This document shows, piece after piece, positions 1-9,979 of a stretch of DNA of 64,000 bases. The stretch comes from Dehalococcoidia bacterium. GTDB lineage: Bacteria > Chloroflexota > Dehalococcoidia > Tepidiformales > Tepidiformaceae. The stretch lies in contig JADZEI010000012.1 of assembly GCA_020850615.1 (NCBI GenBank), forward strand, positions 62,001 to 126,000. The letters run 5' to 3'. Each line of letters starts with the position of its first letter. The stretch's first letter is position 1. The notes beneath the pieces are model-generated. The model saw only the letters and a list, made by a program, of their open reading frames with translations. It was not told where the DNA came from and did not search any database. Made by a program: the position numbers and the translations under genes.

Positions 1-30
1 CGCGGCCGGAGCACACACGGGAGGGGAAGC

Positions 31-1227
31 ATGGCAGGACCGCTGGAGGGGATCCGCGTCGTCGAGATGGGGGTATGGGTGGCGGGGCCGTCGTGCGGCG
101 GCGTGCTCGCGGACTGGGGCGCGAGCGTTATCAAGGTCGAGCCGCCGGACGGGGACCCGTTCCGGGGTCTGTTCGCGGGCCTGCTGGACGTGCCGGCGAA
201 TCCGCCGTTCGAGCTGGACAACCGGGGCAAGCGGAGCATCGTGCTCGACCTCGAGACCGAGCAGGGCCGCGATCTGATGTGCCAGTTGCTCGACCGGACG
301 GACGTGTTCGTTTCGAACATGCGGCCGCGGGTGCTGGAGAAGTACGGGATCACCTACGACGCGTGCGCGGTGCGGAACCCGCGGCTGATCTACTGCCAGG
401 TCTCCGGGTATGGGCCGGAGACGGACGACGCGAACCGAGCGGCCTACGACGTGGGTGCGTTCTGGTCGCGCGCGGGGGTGACGGCGAGCCTGGTGCCGCC
501 GGGGGTGGACCTGCCGCTGCAGCGCGGCGGCATGGGCGACCACATGACCGGTGCGAACGCCGCGGGCGCGATTTCGGCGGCGCTGTATAACCGCGAGAAG
601 ACCGGCAAAGGGCAGCGGGTCGCGTTGTCGTTGTTCCGGATCGGCGCGTACATGATGGGCTGGGACTGGAACACGGCGCTGCGGTTCGGGACGCTCGCGC
701 CGCCGTATGACCGGTACCACGCCGTGAATCCGCTGATCAACCTGTTCAAGGACCGCGACGGGCGGTGGTTCCACCTACTCCTGCTGCAGGCGGACCGGCA
801 CTGGCCGGACCTGTTGCGGGCGCTGGAGCGTCCGGAGCTCGGGACGGACCCGCGCTTCGCCGACATCCCCTCGCGGCTGGCGAACTCGGTGGAGCTGGTC
901 AACGAGATGGACGCGATCTTCCAGAAGCGCACGCTCGCCGAGTGGGGGCCGATCTTCGACCGCGAGAACGTGTGGTGGGCGCCGGTGAACACCGTGATGG
1001 AAGCGGTCGCCGACCCGCTGGCGGTGCAGTCCGGCGCGCTCGTGCAGGTGGAGAGCCCCGAGGGGCCGGTCACGCAGGTGGCGACGCCGGCGGACTTCTA
1101 CGGGACGCCCGCAGGGCCATCCGGGTGGGCGCCGGAACTGGGTCAGCACACGGAGGAGGTGCTGCTCGAATTGGGGTACGACTGGGACCGGATCATCGCC
1201 TTCAAAGAGGCGGGCGCGATCCCGTGA
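31..1227 (+). CDS. CaiB/BaiF family III CoA-transferase
   Basis: The 398-residue product opens with LEGIRVVEMG and continues with an ADWGASVIKVEPP segment, the N-terminal signature of family III CoA-transferases. These move CoA between carboxylic acids through an aspartyl-CoA thioester. The likely catalytic Asp is about residue 170, in GGMGDHMTG, matching the formyl-CoA transferase position. The length is normal for the family. A GGAGGGGAAGC ribosome site precedes the ATG. Its stop overlaps the GTG of the next gene. The substrate cannot be read from sequence; the acyl-CoA dehydrogenase-type gene at 9-10 kb hints at organic acid or fatty acid catabolism but is not adjacent. Confidence 0.93.
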   Translation: MAGPLEGIRVVEMGVWVAGPSCGGVLADWGASVIKVEPPDGDPFRGLFAGLLDVPANPPFELDNRGKRSIVLDLETEQGRDLMCQLLDRTDVFVSNMRPRVLEKYGITYDACAVRNPRLIYCQVSGYGPETDDANRAAYDVGAFWSRAGVTASLVPPGVDLPLQRGGMGDHMTGANAAGAISAALYNREKTGKGQRVALSLFRIGAYMMGWDWNTALRFGTLAPPYDRYHAVNPLINLFKDRDGRWFHLLLLQADRHWPDLLRALERPELGTDPRFADIPSRLANSVELVNEMDAIFQKRTLAEWGPIFDRENVWWAPVNTVMEAVADPLAVQSGALVQVESPEGPVTQVATPADFYGTPAGPSGWAPELGQHTEEVLLELGYDWDRIIAFKEAGAIP

Positions 1228-1751
1228 CGTTCGACCGGCGGGTCTACATGGCGACGCTCCCCGAAATGCGGCTGGTGTACTTCGAACGCAGCGGCAGCTA
1301 CGGCGAAGTGCAGGCGGCGTGGGACGAAGTGAACGAGTGGCGGGTGCAGCACCGCCCGGCGCTCGGCCGGATCGATATCGCCGCGGTGGGCTGGTACATG
1401 CAGTCGGAGCCGGGCGACGAAGTGGGCGAGGTGATCCTGCGGGCGGGGGTGCCGGTGCGGTCGGACTACCAGGTGCAGTCGCCGGCGCAGGTGGCGTTCT
1501 TCCCGGCGCGGCGGTTCGCGTATTGCTCGGCGGACGACCCCGAGGAGTACGGCGAGGCATTCCTGCGCGTGGGGGAGCACCTGGACGCGCAGGGGCTGCT
1601 CGCGGGGATGGACTGGCCGGAGGCGGTGGAGGTGCACCACTACCACTTCAACCTCGATCAGCACCCGGCGGACTGCGGCTACCTGCTGCCCGGGGAGGTG
1701 GAGCCGGGCGGGGGGCACGACCGGCCGCTGCCGATTGCACCACGCGGATGA
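1224..1751 (+). CDS. GyrI-like small-molecule-binding protein
   Basis: The product is about 175 aa from a GTG start that overlaps the upstream stop (GTGA). An ATG at 1248 (MATLPEMRLVYFERSGSY) is an alternative start. The beginning after that ATG, with a conserved aromatic/Glu pattern (RLVYFERSGSYGE), and the alternating strand pattern with PARRFAYCSADDPEEY resemble the GyrI-like/SOUL-type effector-binding domain also found at the C-terminus of AraC and MerR regulators. No DNA-binding domain is present, so it would bind or hydrolyse a small molecule alone. Coupling to the CoA-transferase suggests co-transcription. The function is not established. Confidence 0.7.
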   Translation: MTFDRRVYMATLPEMRLVYFERSGSYGEVQAAWDEVNEWRVQHRPALGRIDIAAVGWYMQSEPGDEVGEVILRAGVPVRSDYQVQSPAQVAFFPARRFAYCSADDPEEYGEAFLRVGEHLDAQGLLAGMDWPEAVEVHHYHFNLDQHPADCGYLLPGEVEPGGGHDRPLPIAPRG

Positions 1752-1814
1752 CCATTTTGCGGACTGTTTACGCCTGTCACAGACCGGCATGACATTGACG
1801 TGCCAAGCTGGTTA

Positions 1815-1993
1815 TGGAAGGCCGGGATGACCGCAGACAACATCCCGCCACTGCTGCTCCCCGGCAGCTGCTGCGGTCATCCCGGGCTACCCACTCCGCT
1901 GGTCCCGGAGTCGCGAGTTCAGCAAGGCTTCCAGCTCCTCCTACCTCTCTCCAGTCTCGAAGCCTGAAAAAGCCCCCGGAAACGGGGGCTTCG
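1815..1993 (+). ncRNA. Candidate structured RNA, several stem-loops and a terminator-like hairpin
   Basis: In a stretch with no credible gene there are successive hairpins. The first pairs 1819-1836 with 1871-1888 (17 of 18 positions) and encloses a nested GCTGC/GGCAGC stem. The second is a short stem ACTCCG/CGGAGT near 1893-1911. The third pairs AGGCTT (1925-1930) with AAGCCT (1960-1965). A GC-rich terminator-like hairpin lies at 1971-1990. No T-box, cobalamin, SRP or RNase P signature was recognised. The strand is uncertain: the terminal hairpin has its T-run on the minus strand. Confidence 0.4.
1971..1990. terminator. GC-rich hairpin, probably a bidirectional terminator
   Basis: AGCCCCCG (1971-1978) pairs perfectly with CGGGGGCT (1983-1990) around a GAAA loop. 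An AAAAA run precedes it, so a minus-strand transcript would end in GGGGGCTTTTT, a classic Rho-independent signal. On the plus strand the hairpin is followed only by TTCG. It closes the candidate RNA or stops read-through between genes. Confidence 0.65.
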
Positions 1994-2028
1994 CTGCGTC
2001 CGGGCGGGTTGCGGGTTGGCGCGGACGA

Positions 2029-2082
2029 GCGGTTCGAGCGAGAAACATGACCGTAACATGCCCGCAAATCGCTCGAAACCGC
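2029..2082. promoter_or_regulatory. Inverted repeat, possible operator
   Basis: GCGGTTCGAGCGA (2029-2041) is repeated inverted as TCGCTCGAAACCGC (2069-2082) with one extra A, leaving a 27-nt centre that contains two ACATG copies. The right arm lies where a -35 would be expected for a TAGAGT box at 2090-2095. This is an operator-like arrangement, but no regulator is adjacent. Confidence 0.35.
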
Positions 2083-2101
2083 GCCTGCCTAGAGTGACGC
2101 C

Positions 2102-2203
2102 GTGGGATATGCGACCAGCCCGGCGGTAGTTCTCGATGGCGATCCGGGCGTCCGGGCGGCGGAGAGCTCCCCTGACGCGGGTGTCCCGGAGCGGTTGACT
2201 TGA
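2102..2203 (+). CDS. Possible leaderless 33-residue ORF
   Basis: A GTG at 2102 lies six bases after a TAGAGT box (2090-2095), the same spacing seen at several better-supported leaderless genes in this window. It opens a reading frame beginning VGYATSPAVVLDG and ending at a TGA at 2201-2203. There is no recognisable domain. It could be a leader peptide for the next gene, or the promoter may simply drive that gene with a long leader. Coding status is uncertain. Confidence 0.2.
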   Translation: MGYATSPAVVLDGDPGVRAAESSPDAGVPERLT

Positions 2204-2246
2204 CGGCCGGGAGCGCAGGCGGGCCCGCACCTTCGGCTGTGGCGGG

Positions 2247-2768
2247 ATGGCGGGGAGGGCCACGGCCGTGACATCCGATTCGTTCGCGACACGGGTGCAG
2301 ACGCTCCGCGACTCCTGGGTCGAGCGGCGGCAGGTGAAGGCGCTTGCGAGCTCACACGACTTCGACTCGCAGTTCCAGCTGCTGGCGACGCTGCATGGGT
2401 GGGCCGTGCAGGCGGTGCACGACATCCGCAGCGTCTATGGCGAAACGCTTCCGGTGGCGGTCAGCGAAGCGCCGCGCCCGGCGGACACTGCGCCGGGGTT
2501 CGCGGTGATCGTCGATGACCACCACCGGGTGACGTTCGCCCTGGCGGAGCGGAAGCGGTTGGGCACGTCGCGGTGGTTCATCGCGGTCGCGCTCACGTCC
2601 GGGCCGGGCGGCGGCGTGATGGCCGCGGGCCCGGAGCGCCGGAACGGGCAGTGGACGCGCGGCCGGCTGGAGGACCTGCTACTTTCCGCGCTGGGCGCCT
2701 ACGAACGGGCGCTCTCCGACGCGGAGGCGCTTCCGTTCGGGCACGAGTACTCGACGCCGGCGGGGTGA
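2247..2768 (+). CDS. Unknown protein, 173 aa
   Basis: The reading frame has clean high-GC codon bias and no overlapping alternative. GTG at 2268 (VTSDSFATRVQTL) is a possible later start. The N-terminal third is charged and helical, the middle contains a beta-rich stretch (GFAVIVDDHHRVTFAL, then RWFIAVALTSG), and the end is helical. There are no membrane segments, signal peptide or cysteine motifs. The gene stands alone, convergent with ahcY, which ends 8 bp away. No family was recognised. Confidence 0.6.
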   Translation: MAGRATAVTSDSFATRVQTLRDSWVERRQVKALASSHDFDSQFQLLATLHGWAVQAVHDIRSVYGETLPVAVSEAPRPADTAPGFAVIVDDHHRVTFALAERKRLGTSRWFIAVALTSGPGGGVMAAGPERRNGQWTRGRLEDLLLSALGAYERALSDAEALPFGHEYSTPAG

Positions 2769-2775
2769 GCCGCGG

Positions 2776-4095
<1,320 letters not shown>

Positions 4096-5007
4096 TCAGT
4101 GCGGACGGACGCTCACGAAAGAACCATGATACTTGCGGCCCCGGATAGCCGCGCGGGCACGCCGGGTGACGCTGGCGAGGCCGGACGCATCGCGGCGGGC
4201 TGCGCTCGCCTCGACGAGCTGGCAGACCTCCGTGTAGCCAAGCCGCTGGTAGGCCCGGACGGCCGGGGTGTTGCGCGGATCGACGGTGAGGACGACGTCG
4301 TCGCAGTAACGGAGGAGGGCCTCGGTGACGGCGCTGGTGGCGACGGTGGCAAAGCCGTGGCCGCGGTAGGCCGGGTGCGTGAAGACGTTGCCCACGACGG
4401 CGACGCCTTCGTGGCGGGAAACGACGTGCGTGCCGGCGATGGCGACCAGGCGGCCCTCGGTGACGACGCCGCGGTAGACACCGGCGTCGATGTGCTCGGG
4501 GACGTAGTAGCTGGGGCCGCCTTCGCTGCCGTAGAGCGCGTTGATGCGGCGGATGTCGACACCGCTGAGGACGACCGTGGCCGTGGTGGCGACCGGCGCG
4601 AAGCGCTCGCGGCGGACGGCCATGCGGATCATCGGCTGCTGGTTGGAGAGGCGGTACACGTCCTGGAGGACGTCGAGGTGTTGCGGCTGGCAGGTGGCGT
4701 AGGTGTTCGCCGGGCCCGGGTGGATGCTGAGGGCGGCGGCGATGGCGTCGGTGTCGCCGGTGACGAAGGTGGCATCGCCGAGGCCGCCACGGCTATGGAG
4801 CACGAGCCCGGTGCCGGTATCGCCGCGGGCCCAGAACCACTTGGTGCGCTCGAAGAGGCCGGGTTCGAGCTGCCCGAGGGCGTAGGCGGTGTATTCGACG
4901 CGGGGCCGGAGGAGGGAGCGGATGTGGTCACGATCGTGCAGGGGCTGGACCAGGTAGTCGTACTGGCTCCTGTCAATGGCGTGCCACCGGAACTCCCGTT
5001 CGGCCAT
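4096..5007 (-). CDS. GNAT family N-acetyltransferase
   Basis: The 303-residue product has a poorly conserved N-terminal half and a C-terminal GNAT domain. The acetyl-CoA loop appears as VVGNVFTHPAYRGHGFATVA near residues 204-223, followed by VVLTVDPRNTPAVRAYQRLGY, the motif-B helix. The N-terminal half may be a second, degenerate GNAT fold. The start codon abuts the stop of the PfkB kinase gene, so the two are translated together. The acceptor substrate is unknown; location among methyl-cycle genes does not by itself assign a role. Confidence 0.85.
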   Translation of the reverse strand: MAEREFRWHAIDRSQYDYLVQPLHDRDHIRSLLRPRVEYTAYALGQLEPGLFERTKWFWARGDTGTGLVLHSRGGLGDATFVTGDTDAIAAALSIHPGPANTYATCQPQHLDVLQDVYRLSNQQPMIRMAVRRERFAPVATTATVVLSGVDIRRINALYGSEGGPSYYVPEHIDAGVYRGVVTEGRLVAIAGTHVVSRHEGVAVVGNVFTHPAYRGHGFATVATSAVTEALLRYCDDVVLTVDPRNTPAVRAYQRLGYTEVCQLVEASAARRDASGLASVTRRARAAIRGRKYHGSFVSVRPH

Positions 5008-5922
5008 CTACTCTCCCGCGTCGAAGTGGGTGAGGGCGCGGAACTCGCGGTAGCGCGCTTCGACGTCGTCCCGCGAGAGCGTGAGCAGGCGGGACGGGCC
5101 GAACCCTTCCACCGCGAACGAGGCGGTGGTCGACCCATAGATAATGCCACGCCGGATCTCGGCGGGGGTGATTTTTTCGACGCTATCGAGGTAGCCCATG
5201 AGGCCGCCGGCGAACGCATCGCCCGCCCCGGTGGGGTCCACCACCTCTTCGAGCGGGTAGCCGGGCGCGACGAAGTAGTCCTCCTGGCCGACAAAGGCGG
5301 CGCCGTATTCGCCGAGCTTGACGATGACGTTGCGGGCGCCGCCGGAGACAAGCGCGCGGCCGGCGCGGGCGATGCTCGGCATGCGCGCCATCTCGCGGGC
5401 TTCGCTTTCGTTCATGGCGACGAAGTCGGCGGTGCGCATGGTCTCGCGCAGGTCCTCTTCGGCTTCGTCGATGAACATCTTGATCGTGTCAACGAGAGTG
5501 ACCCGGGGGGAGGTTAACGAGCGGATGAGATTCCGCTGGTCGACCGGGTGGCCAGCGGCGAGGCAGGCGGCGGTGCAATCCTCCCAGCCCGGGGGGATGA
5601 CGGGCTTCCATTCGACGCTGATCCCGAGCTCGGGGTACCAGGTCTCGCGTGAGTTCATGTCGTAGCTGTAGCGCGCGCCCCAGCGGCTGGTCTTCGAACC
5701 GGGGACGGTGATGACACCGGAGGCATCGATGCGGGGGCGGTGGAGCTTCTCGCGCATGGTGTCGGGGAAGTCCTCGCCGACGGCAGCGAGGAGCCGCACG
5801 TCGGTGAACAGCGATGCCGCGAGCGCGGCGCACGTGGCGGAGCCGCCGAGCGAACCTTCGACCTTCGCGAACGGCGTCTCGATGTCATCGATCGCCACCC
5901 AACCCGTCACCAGTAGAGTCAC
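5008..5922 (-). CDS. PfkB-family carbohydrate/nucleoside kinase
   Basis: The 304-residue ribokinase-fold kinase has the N-terminal GSLGGSATCAALAASLF glycine segment and the C-terminal signature DPTGAGDAFAGG (about residues 228-239) whose Asp is the catalytic base. It starts at a GTG overlapping the mtnP stop (GTGA) and is followed directly by the GNAT gene. Because adenosine is released by AhcY and adenine by MtnP, adenosine kinase activity is a reasonable inference from context. Sugar kinases share the same motifs, so the substrate remains open. Confidence 0.87.
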   Translation of the reverse strand: MTLLVTGWVAIDDIETPFAKVEGSLGGSATCAALAASLFTDVRLLAAVGEDFPDTMREKLHRPRIDASGVITVPGSKTSRWGARYSYDMNSRETWYPELGISVEWKPVIPPGWEDCTAACLAAGHPVDQRNLIRSLTSPRVTLVDTIKMFIDEAEEDLRETMRTADFVAMNESEAREMARMPSIARAGRALVSGGARNVIVKLGEYGAAFVGQEDYFVAPGYPLEEVVDPTGAGDAFAGGLMGYLDSVEKITPAEIRRGIIYGSTTASFAVEGFGPSRLLTLSRDDVEARYREFRALTHFDAGE

Positions 5923-6797
5923 GCACCAACCTCTTCCAGGCGGCGCCGGAGGATGGGCGCCAGCCGTTTCCTGTTTTCTTCATCGATCATCGCCGGGGGT
6001 GTCACCAGTGCCGCGTCCAGAGAGGTAGCGCAGCCGCAGCCGCCCGCGGGGAGCGCGCGCACGAGATTGCGCACGGCGGCCTGGCCGGCGGCGACGTTCT
6101 TCTGGAGCACGGCGAACACCGTCGCGGCGTCGACGGCGTCGTGGTGTTCGTGCCAGGCATCGTAGTCCGTCACGGCGGCGAGGATGGCGTAGCAGAGCTC
6201 GGCCTCGCGGGCGAGCTTCGCCTCGGGGAGGGCGGTCATGCCAACGATGCTCGCACCCCAGTCGCGGTAGAGGTGGCTTTCGGCGCGGGTGCCGAAGGCG
6301 GGGCCCTCGATCACGACGTAGCTGCCGCTGCCGTGGACCTGCACCCCGGCGGCCGCCGCGGCGGCCCGGGCGCCTTCGCGCAGCGCAGCGCAGAACGGGT
6401 CCGCGAAGGCGACGTGGGCGACGACGCCGCGCCCGAAGAAGGTCGCCGGCCGGTCGGCGCGGGTGCGGTCGATGAGCTGGTCCGGGACCACCATGTGGCC
6501 GGGCTCGTAGTCGCCGCGGAGGCTGCCGACAGCGGAGACGGCGAGAACGCGCTGCACGCCGAGGGACTTGAGCGCCCAGAAGTTCGCGCGCTGGGGGAGC
6601 TCCGTCGGGAGGAGGCGGTGGCCGCGGCCGTGCCGGGCGAGGAATGCGACGCGCACGCCGTCGATGCTGCCGACGCGGATCACGTCGCTGGGCGCGCCGA
6701 ACGGGGTATCGACCGCGCATTCCTCGACGGATTCGAGCCCGGGCATGTCGTAGAACCCGGAACCACCAATGACGGCCAGCGGGATGGCGTCGGCCAC
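5919..6797 (-). CDS. mtnP: S-methyl-5'-thioadenosine phosphorylase
   Basis: The enzyme phosphorolyses methylthioadenosine (from polyamine or autoinducer synthesis) to adenine and methylthioribose-1-phosphate. The 292-residue protein starts with LAVIGGSGFY, carries LARHGRGHRLLPTELPQRAN, and has GMTALPEAKLAREAELCYA. It then reads VTDYDAWH, where the Asp pair favours adenine over hypoxanthine substrates in this family. A GTG start lies behind GGAG. mtnA, the next enzyme in the pathway, is immediately upstream with a 40 bp gap. Confidence 0.95.
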   Translation of the reverse strand: MADAIPLAVIGGSGFYDMPGLESVEECAVDTPFGAPSDVIRVGSIDGVRVAFLARHGRGHRLLPTELPQRANFWALKSLGVQRVLAVSAVGSLRGDYEPGHMVVPDQLIDRTRADRPATFFGRGVVAHVAFADPFCAALREGARAAAAAAGVQVHGSGSYVVIEGPAFGTRAESHLYRDWGASIVGMTALPEAKLAREAELCYAILAAVTDYDAWHEHHDAVDAATVFAVLQKNVAAGQAAVRNLVRALPAGGCGCATSLDAALVTPPAMIDEENRKRLAPILRRRLEEVGA

Positions 6798-6837
6798 GCG
6801 GGGGGAGCTCCTTCTGTGCTAACGGAGAGTCTACCCG

Positions 6838-7869
<1,032 letters not shown>

Positions 7870-7872
<3 letters not shown>

Positions 7873-7884
7873 CCGCCCAGTGTA
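7870..7884 (-). promoter_or_regulatory. -10 box for a leaderless mtnA transcript
   Basis: TACACT (7884-7879 on the minus strand) is separated by GGGCGG from the GTG of mtnA. There is no convincing -35. With the usual -10 to +1 distance, transcription would begin at or beside the start codon. Confidence 0.5.
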
Positions 7885-7899
7885 GCCGCGAGTGCGTCG

Positions 7900-8349
7900 T
7901 TAGCGGGACGCGGACGCGCGCAGGGAGCGCTCGAGCGTCTCGAGGTCGTCGCGCAGGCGGGAGCGGGTCGGCTCATCGACGCCGGCGACCACTTCGTTGA
8001 CGTGTCGCTGGAGCGTGGCCTTGATCCCGCGGACGAGCTCGGCGCCGGTTTCGGTGAGCTCGAGGCGGACGGCGCGGCGGTCGTTCAAGTCCCTGCGGCG
8101 GGTGATGTGGCCGCCCCGTTCGAGGCGGTCCAGGACACCAGTCACGGTCTGGGACTGCTGCGAGAGGTAGTCGGCCACCAGGTGCGGCTGCGGGCGGTCG
8201 AAGGAATCGACGGCGAGCAGGGTAACGGCCTGGATGAAGGTGACATTGTGGTCGCGGCCGAGCCGCTGATCGAGCTCCCGGACGATCGCGTTCGTGGTCC
8301 GGTAGAGCCCGGTGACCAGGGCGAGTTCGGGCTTGGTAGCGGTGTTCAT
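7900..8349 (-). CDS. MarR-family transcriptional regulator
   Basis: The 149-residue winged-helix protein matches MarR throughout. The recognition region QPHLVADYLSQQSQTVTGVLDRLERGG lies at about residues 53-80, the wing at HITRRRDLNDRRAVRLELTETG, and a C-terminal dimerisation helix follows. It lies 27 bp upstream of mtnA on the same strand, but mtnA appears to have its own promoter. TACGAT followed by six bases precedes the ATG, so this gene also looks leaderless. The ligand and targets are unknown; autoregulation is typical for the family. Confidence 0.93.
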   Translation of the reverse strand: MNTATKPELALVTGLYRTTNAIVRELDQRLGRDHNVTFIQAVTLLAVDSFDRPQPHLVADYLSQQSQTVTGVLDRLERGGHITRRRDLNDRRAVRLELTETGAELVRGIKATLQRHVNEVVAGVDEPTRSRLRDDLETLERSLRASASR

Positions 8350-8506
8350 GAGGCAATCGTACCCCGCAAAAACCGGAATGGAGGTTCAGGGGATCGTACG
8401 TATACGGGATTGTAAGGCGCGGCCCAATCCAGTCCGGTAAGGCCGACGGCGAGTGACCCCGGCGGGGACGGTTCTCGCGGGCGAACGGGGTGTCGCGAAG
8501 GAGCTG

Positions 8507-8590
8507 TGGTACCGGGGGAGGGATTCGAACCCTCACGCCTTGCGGCTGCGGGTTTTAAGGCCGCTGCGTCTGCCGTTCCGCCACCCCGGC
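8507..8590 (-). tRNA. tRNA-Leu (UAA anticodon)
   Basis: The minus strand gives a class II tRNA: acceptor GCCGGGG pairs with CCCCGGT, the D-arm contains TGGCGGAAC, the anticodon loop is CTTAAAA (anticodon TAA), a long variable arm follows, and the T-arm is GAGGGTTCGAATCCCTC. CCA is encoded. The first acceptor pair is G-U and the anticodon-stem pair nearest the loop is C-C. Confidence 0.95.
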
Positions 8591-8607
8591 GTGCCAGTTG
8601 GGGCGCG

Positions 8608-9081
8608 TCAGCCGCCGCGGCTCGCGAGCCAGGCCTCGAGCTGCGGGCGGTGTTCGGCGAAGTGGCCGGTGCCGGAGCCCTGGAGGAGCCGGTTGCCGAT
8701 CTTCGGGCGGCCCTTTTCGGCGTCCATGCCGTAGAACTCCTCGCCGAGCGCCTTCGCGGCGGCGTAGTAGATGTGGAACGCCTCGTCGAAGTCATCGAGC
8801 GCGGCCGGGCCGTCCTTAGATTGGGAGGCGAAGCGGGCGTTCCAGCGGTCCTCGTCGCTGTAGTCCACGCCCTCGGGGGCGGGTCGCTCACCGCGGGCGA
8901 CGCGGTTGAAGGCCTCGGACATCTCGCGATACCAGCCGGCCATGTGGGCGAGGAGCTTGTTCAGGTTCCACTCGCCGACGAAGACCTCGTGGTAGGCGTC
9001 GTGCGGGAGGTTCACGATGAGCTCGCGGAAGCCGACGTAGTTGTCTTCGAGCTCGCTGATGGCGGTCGCTTTATCGGTCAC
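8608..9081 (-). CDS. DinB/ClbS-like four-helix protein
   Basis: The product is about 157 aa from GTG 9081, chosen because GAGGAGGAGAAC sits just upstream. It is all-helical, with HDAYHEVFVGEWNLNKLLAHMAGWYREMSEAF. The pattern of W near 'GEWN', then a LLAHMAGW segment, and a late His in GHFAEHRPQLEAWL, is that of DinB/DfsB metal-binding bundles. Those include thiol-dependent transferases and stress proteins. It overlaps the end of the 3-hydroxyacyl-CoA dehydrogenase gene by 11 bp. The actual activity is unknown. Confidence 0.75.
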   Translation of the reverse strand: MTDKATAISELEDNYVGFRELIVNLPHDAYHEVFVGEWNLNKLLAHMAGWYREMSEAFNRVARGERPAPEGVDYSDEDRWNARFASQSKDGPAALDDFDEAFHIYYAAAKALGEEFYGMDAEKGRPKIGNRLLQGSGTGHFAEHRPQLEAWLASRGG

Positions 9082-9910
9082 GTTCTCCTCCTCGGGCGGC
9101 CGCCAACGCACTCCAGGGACCGGGCGCCCACGCCATCGTACGGCACGGCGGGGCGCCTCGCAGCGGCTTGCCGATGCCGCCGCGATGCCCGAAGAAGCCG
9201 GCGGGCCAGTTGCGCCCGGAGATCATCGCCTTGTCGATGTCCTCCTCGGTGGCGATGCCGGCATCGGCGATCGCGCGGGCCTCGCGGTAGGCGGCGGCGA
9301 AGATCCGGTTCAACAGGAAGCCGTAGGTGCCGGGCGTGTCCTTCACCATCGAGATGGCGCGGTTGGTCGCCTGGGCGAGGGCGCGGGCGGTGGCGATGGT
9401 TTCCTCCGATGTCTCCGGCGTGTAGACGATTTCGCACATGCGCATGGTGGTGACGGGGTTGGAGAAGTGCATGCCGACGAAGAGCGGCTTGCGCGCGGCG
9501 GAGACGTCCCGGGCGATGTCGCCGATGGCGAAGCCGGAGGTGTTCGAAGCGAAGATGGCGCCCGGTTTCACGACGCGGTCGAGCTCGGCGAAGACCTGCT
9601 GCTTGAGGTCGAGCTTCTCTGGGATGGCCTCGTTGACGATGTCGCAGGGGGCGAGGGCGTCCAGGTCGGTGGTGAACCGGACGCGTGCCATGGCTGCGAC
9701 AGCATCGTCGAACTTGAGCTTGCCGACTTCGACCGCGCGCTTGAGCCCCCACTTGCCTTCGAAAGCGGCATGGCGGGCGCGTTCGACGGCCTCGTCGTTG
9801 ATGTCGCGGACCACCACCTCGTAGCCGGCAGTGGCGAAGATCTGCGCGATACCGCCGCCCATGACTCCGCCGCCGAGCACGCCGACCAGCTGCACCTCGT
9901 CGAACTTCAT
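9071..9910 (-). CDS. 3-hydroxyacyl-CoA dehydrogenase family protein, unusual C-terminus
   Basis: The enzyme oxidises 3-hydroxyacyl-CoA with NAD in beta-oxidation or butyrate-type pathways. The NAD site is GVLGGGVMGGGIAQIFATAG near residues 10-29. Catalytic-domain motifs include IFASNTSGFAIGDIA and FVGMHFSNPVTTMRMCEIV (active-site His). The C-terminal domain starts normally (DTPGTYGFLLNRI) but after NWPAG near residue 234 the expected hydrophobic C-terminal helices are missing. They are replaced by an Ala/Pro/Arg-rich tail of about 40 residues. It starts at an ATG with GGAGGTCGCA. A frameshift or a divergent subfamily could explain the end. Confidence 0.87.
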   Translation of the reverse strand: MKFDEVQLVGVLGGGVMGGGIAQIFATAGYEVVVRDINDEAVERARHAAFEGKWGLKRAVEVGKLKFDDAVAAMARVRFTTDLDALAPCDIVNEAIPEKLDLKQQVFAELDRVVKPGAIFASNTSGFAIGDIARDVSAARKPLFVGMHFSNPVTTMRMCEIVYTPETSEETIATARALAQATNRAISMVKDTPGTYGFLLNRIFAAAYREARAIADAGIATEEDIDKAMISGRNWPAGFFGHRGGIGKPLRGAPPCRTMAWAPGPWSALAAARGGERDR

Positions 9911-9979
9911 TGCGACCTCCTGTGGGGCGAATCCTACGGGCGCGGGCCCGGTTGTCGAGGGGCGACGTAGCATGGGCGC

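Noticed and set aside
1891-1930. SRP RNA or T-box leader
   Set aside because: The conserved SRP GGUCAGG...GGAAGCAGCC and T-box GGUGGNACCGCG sequences are not present.
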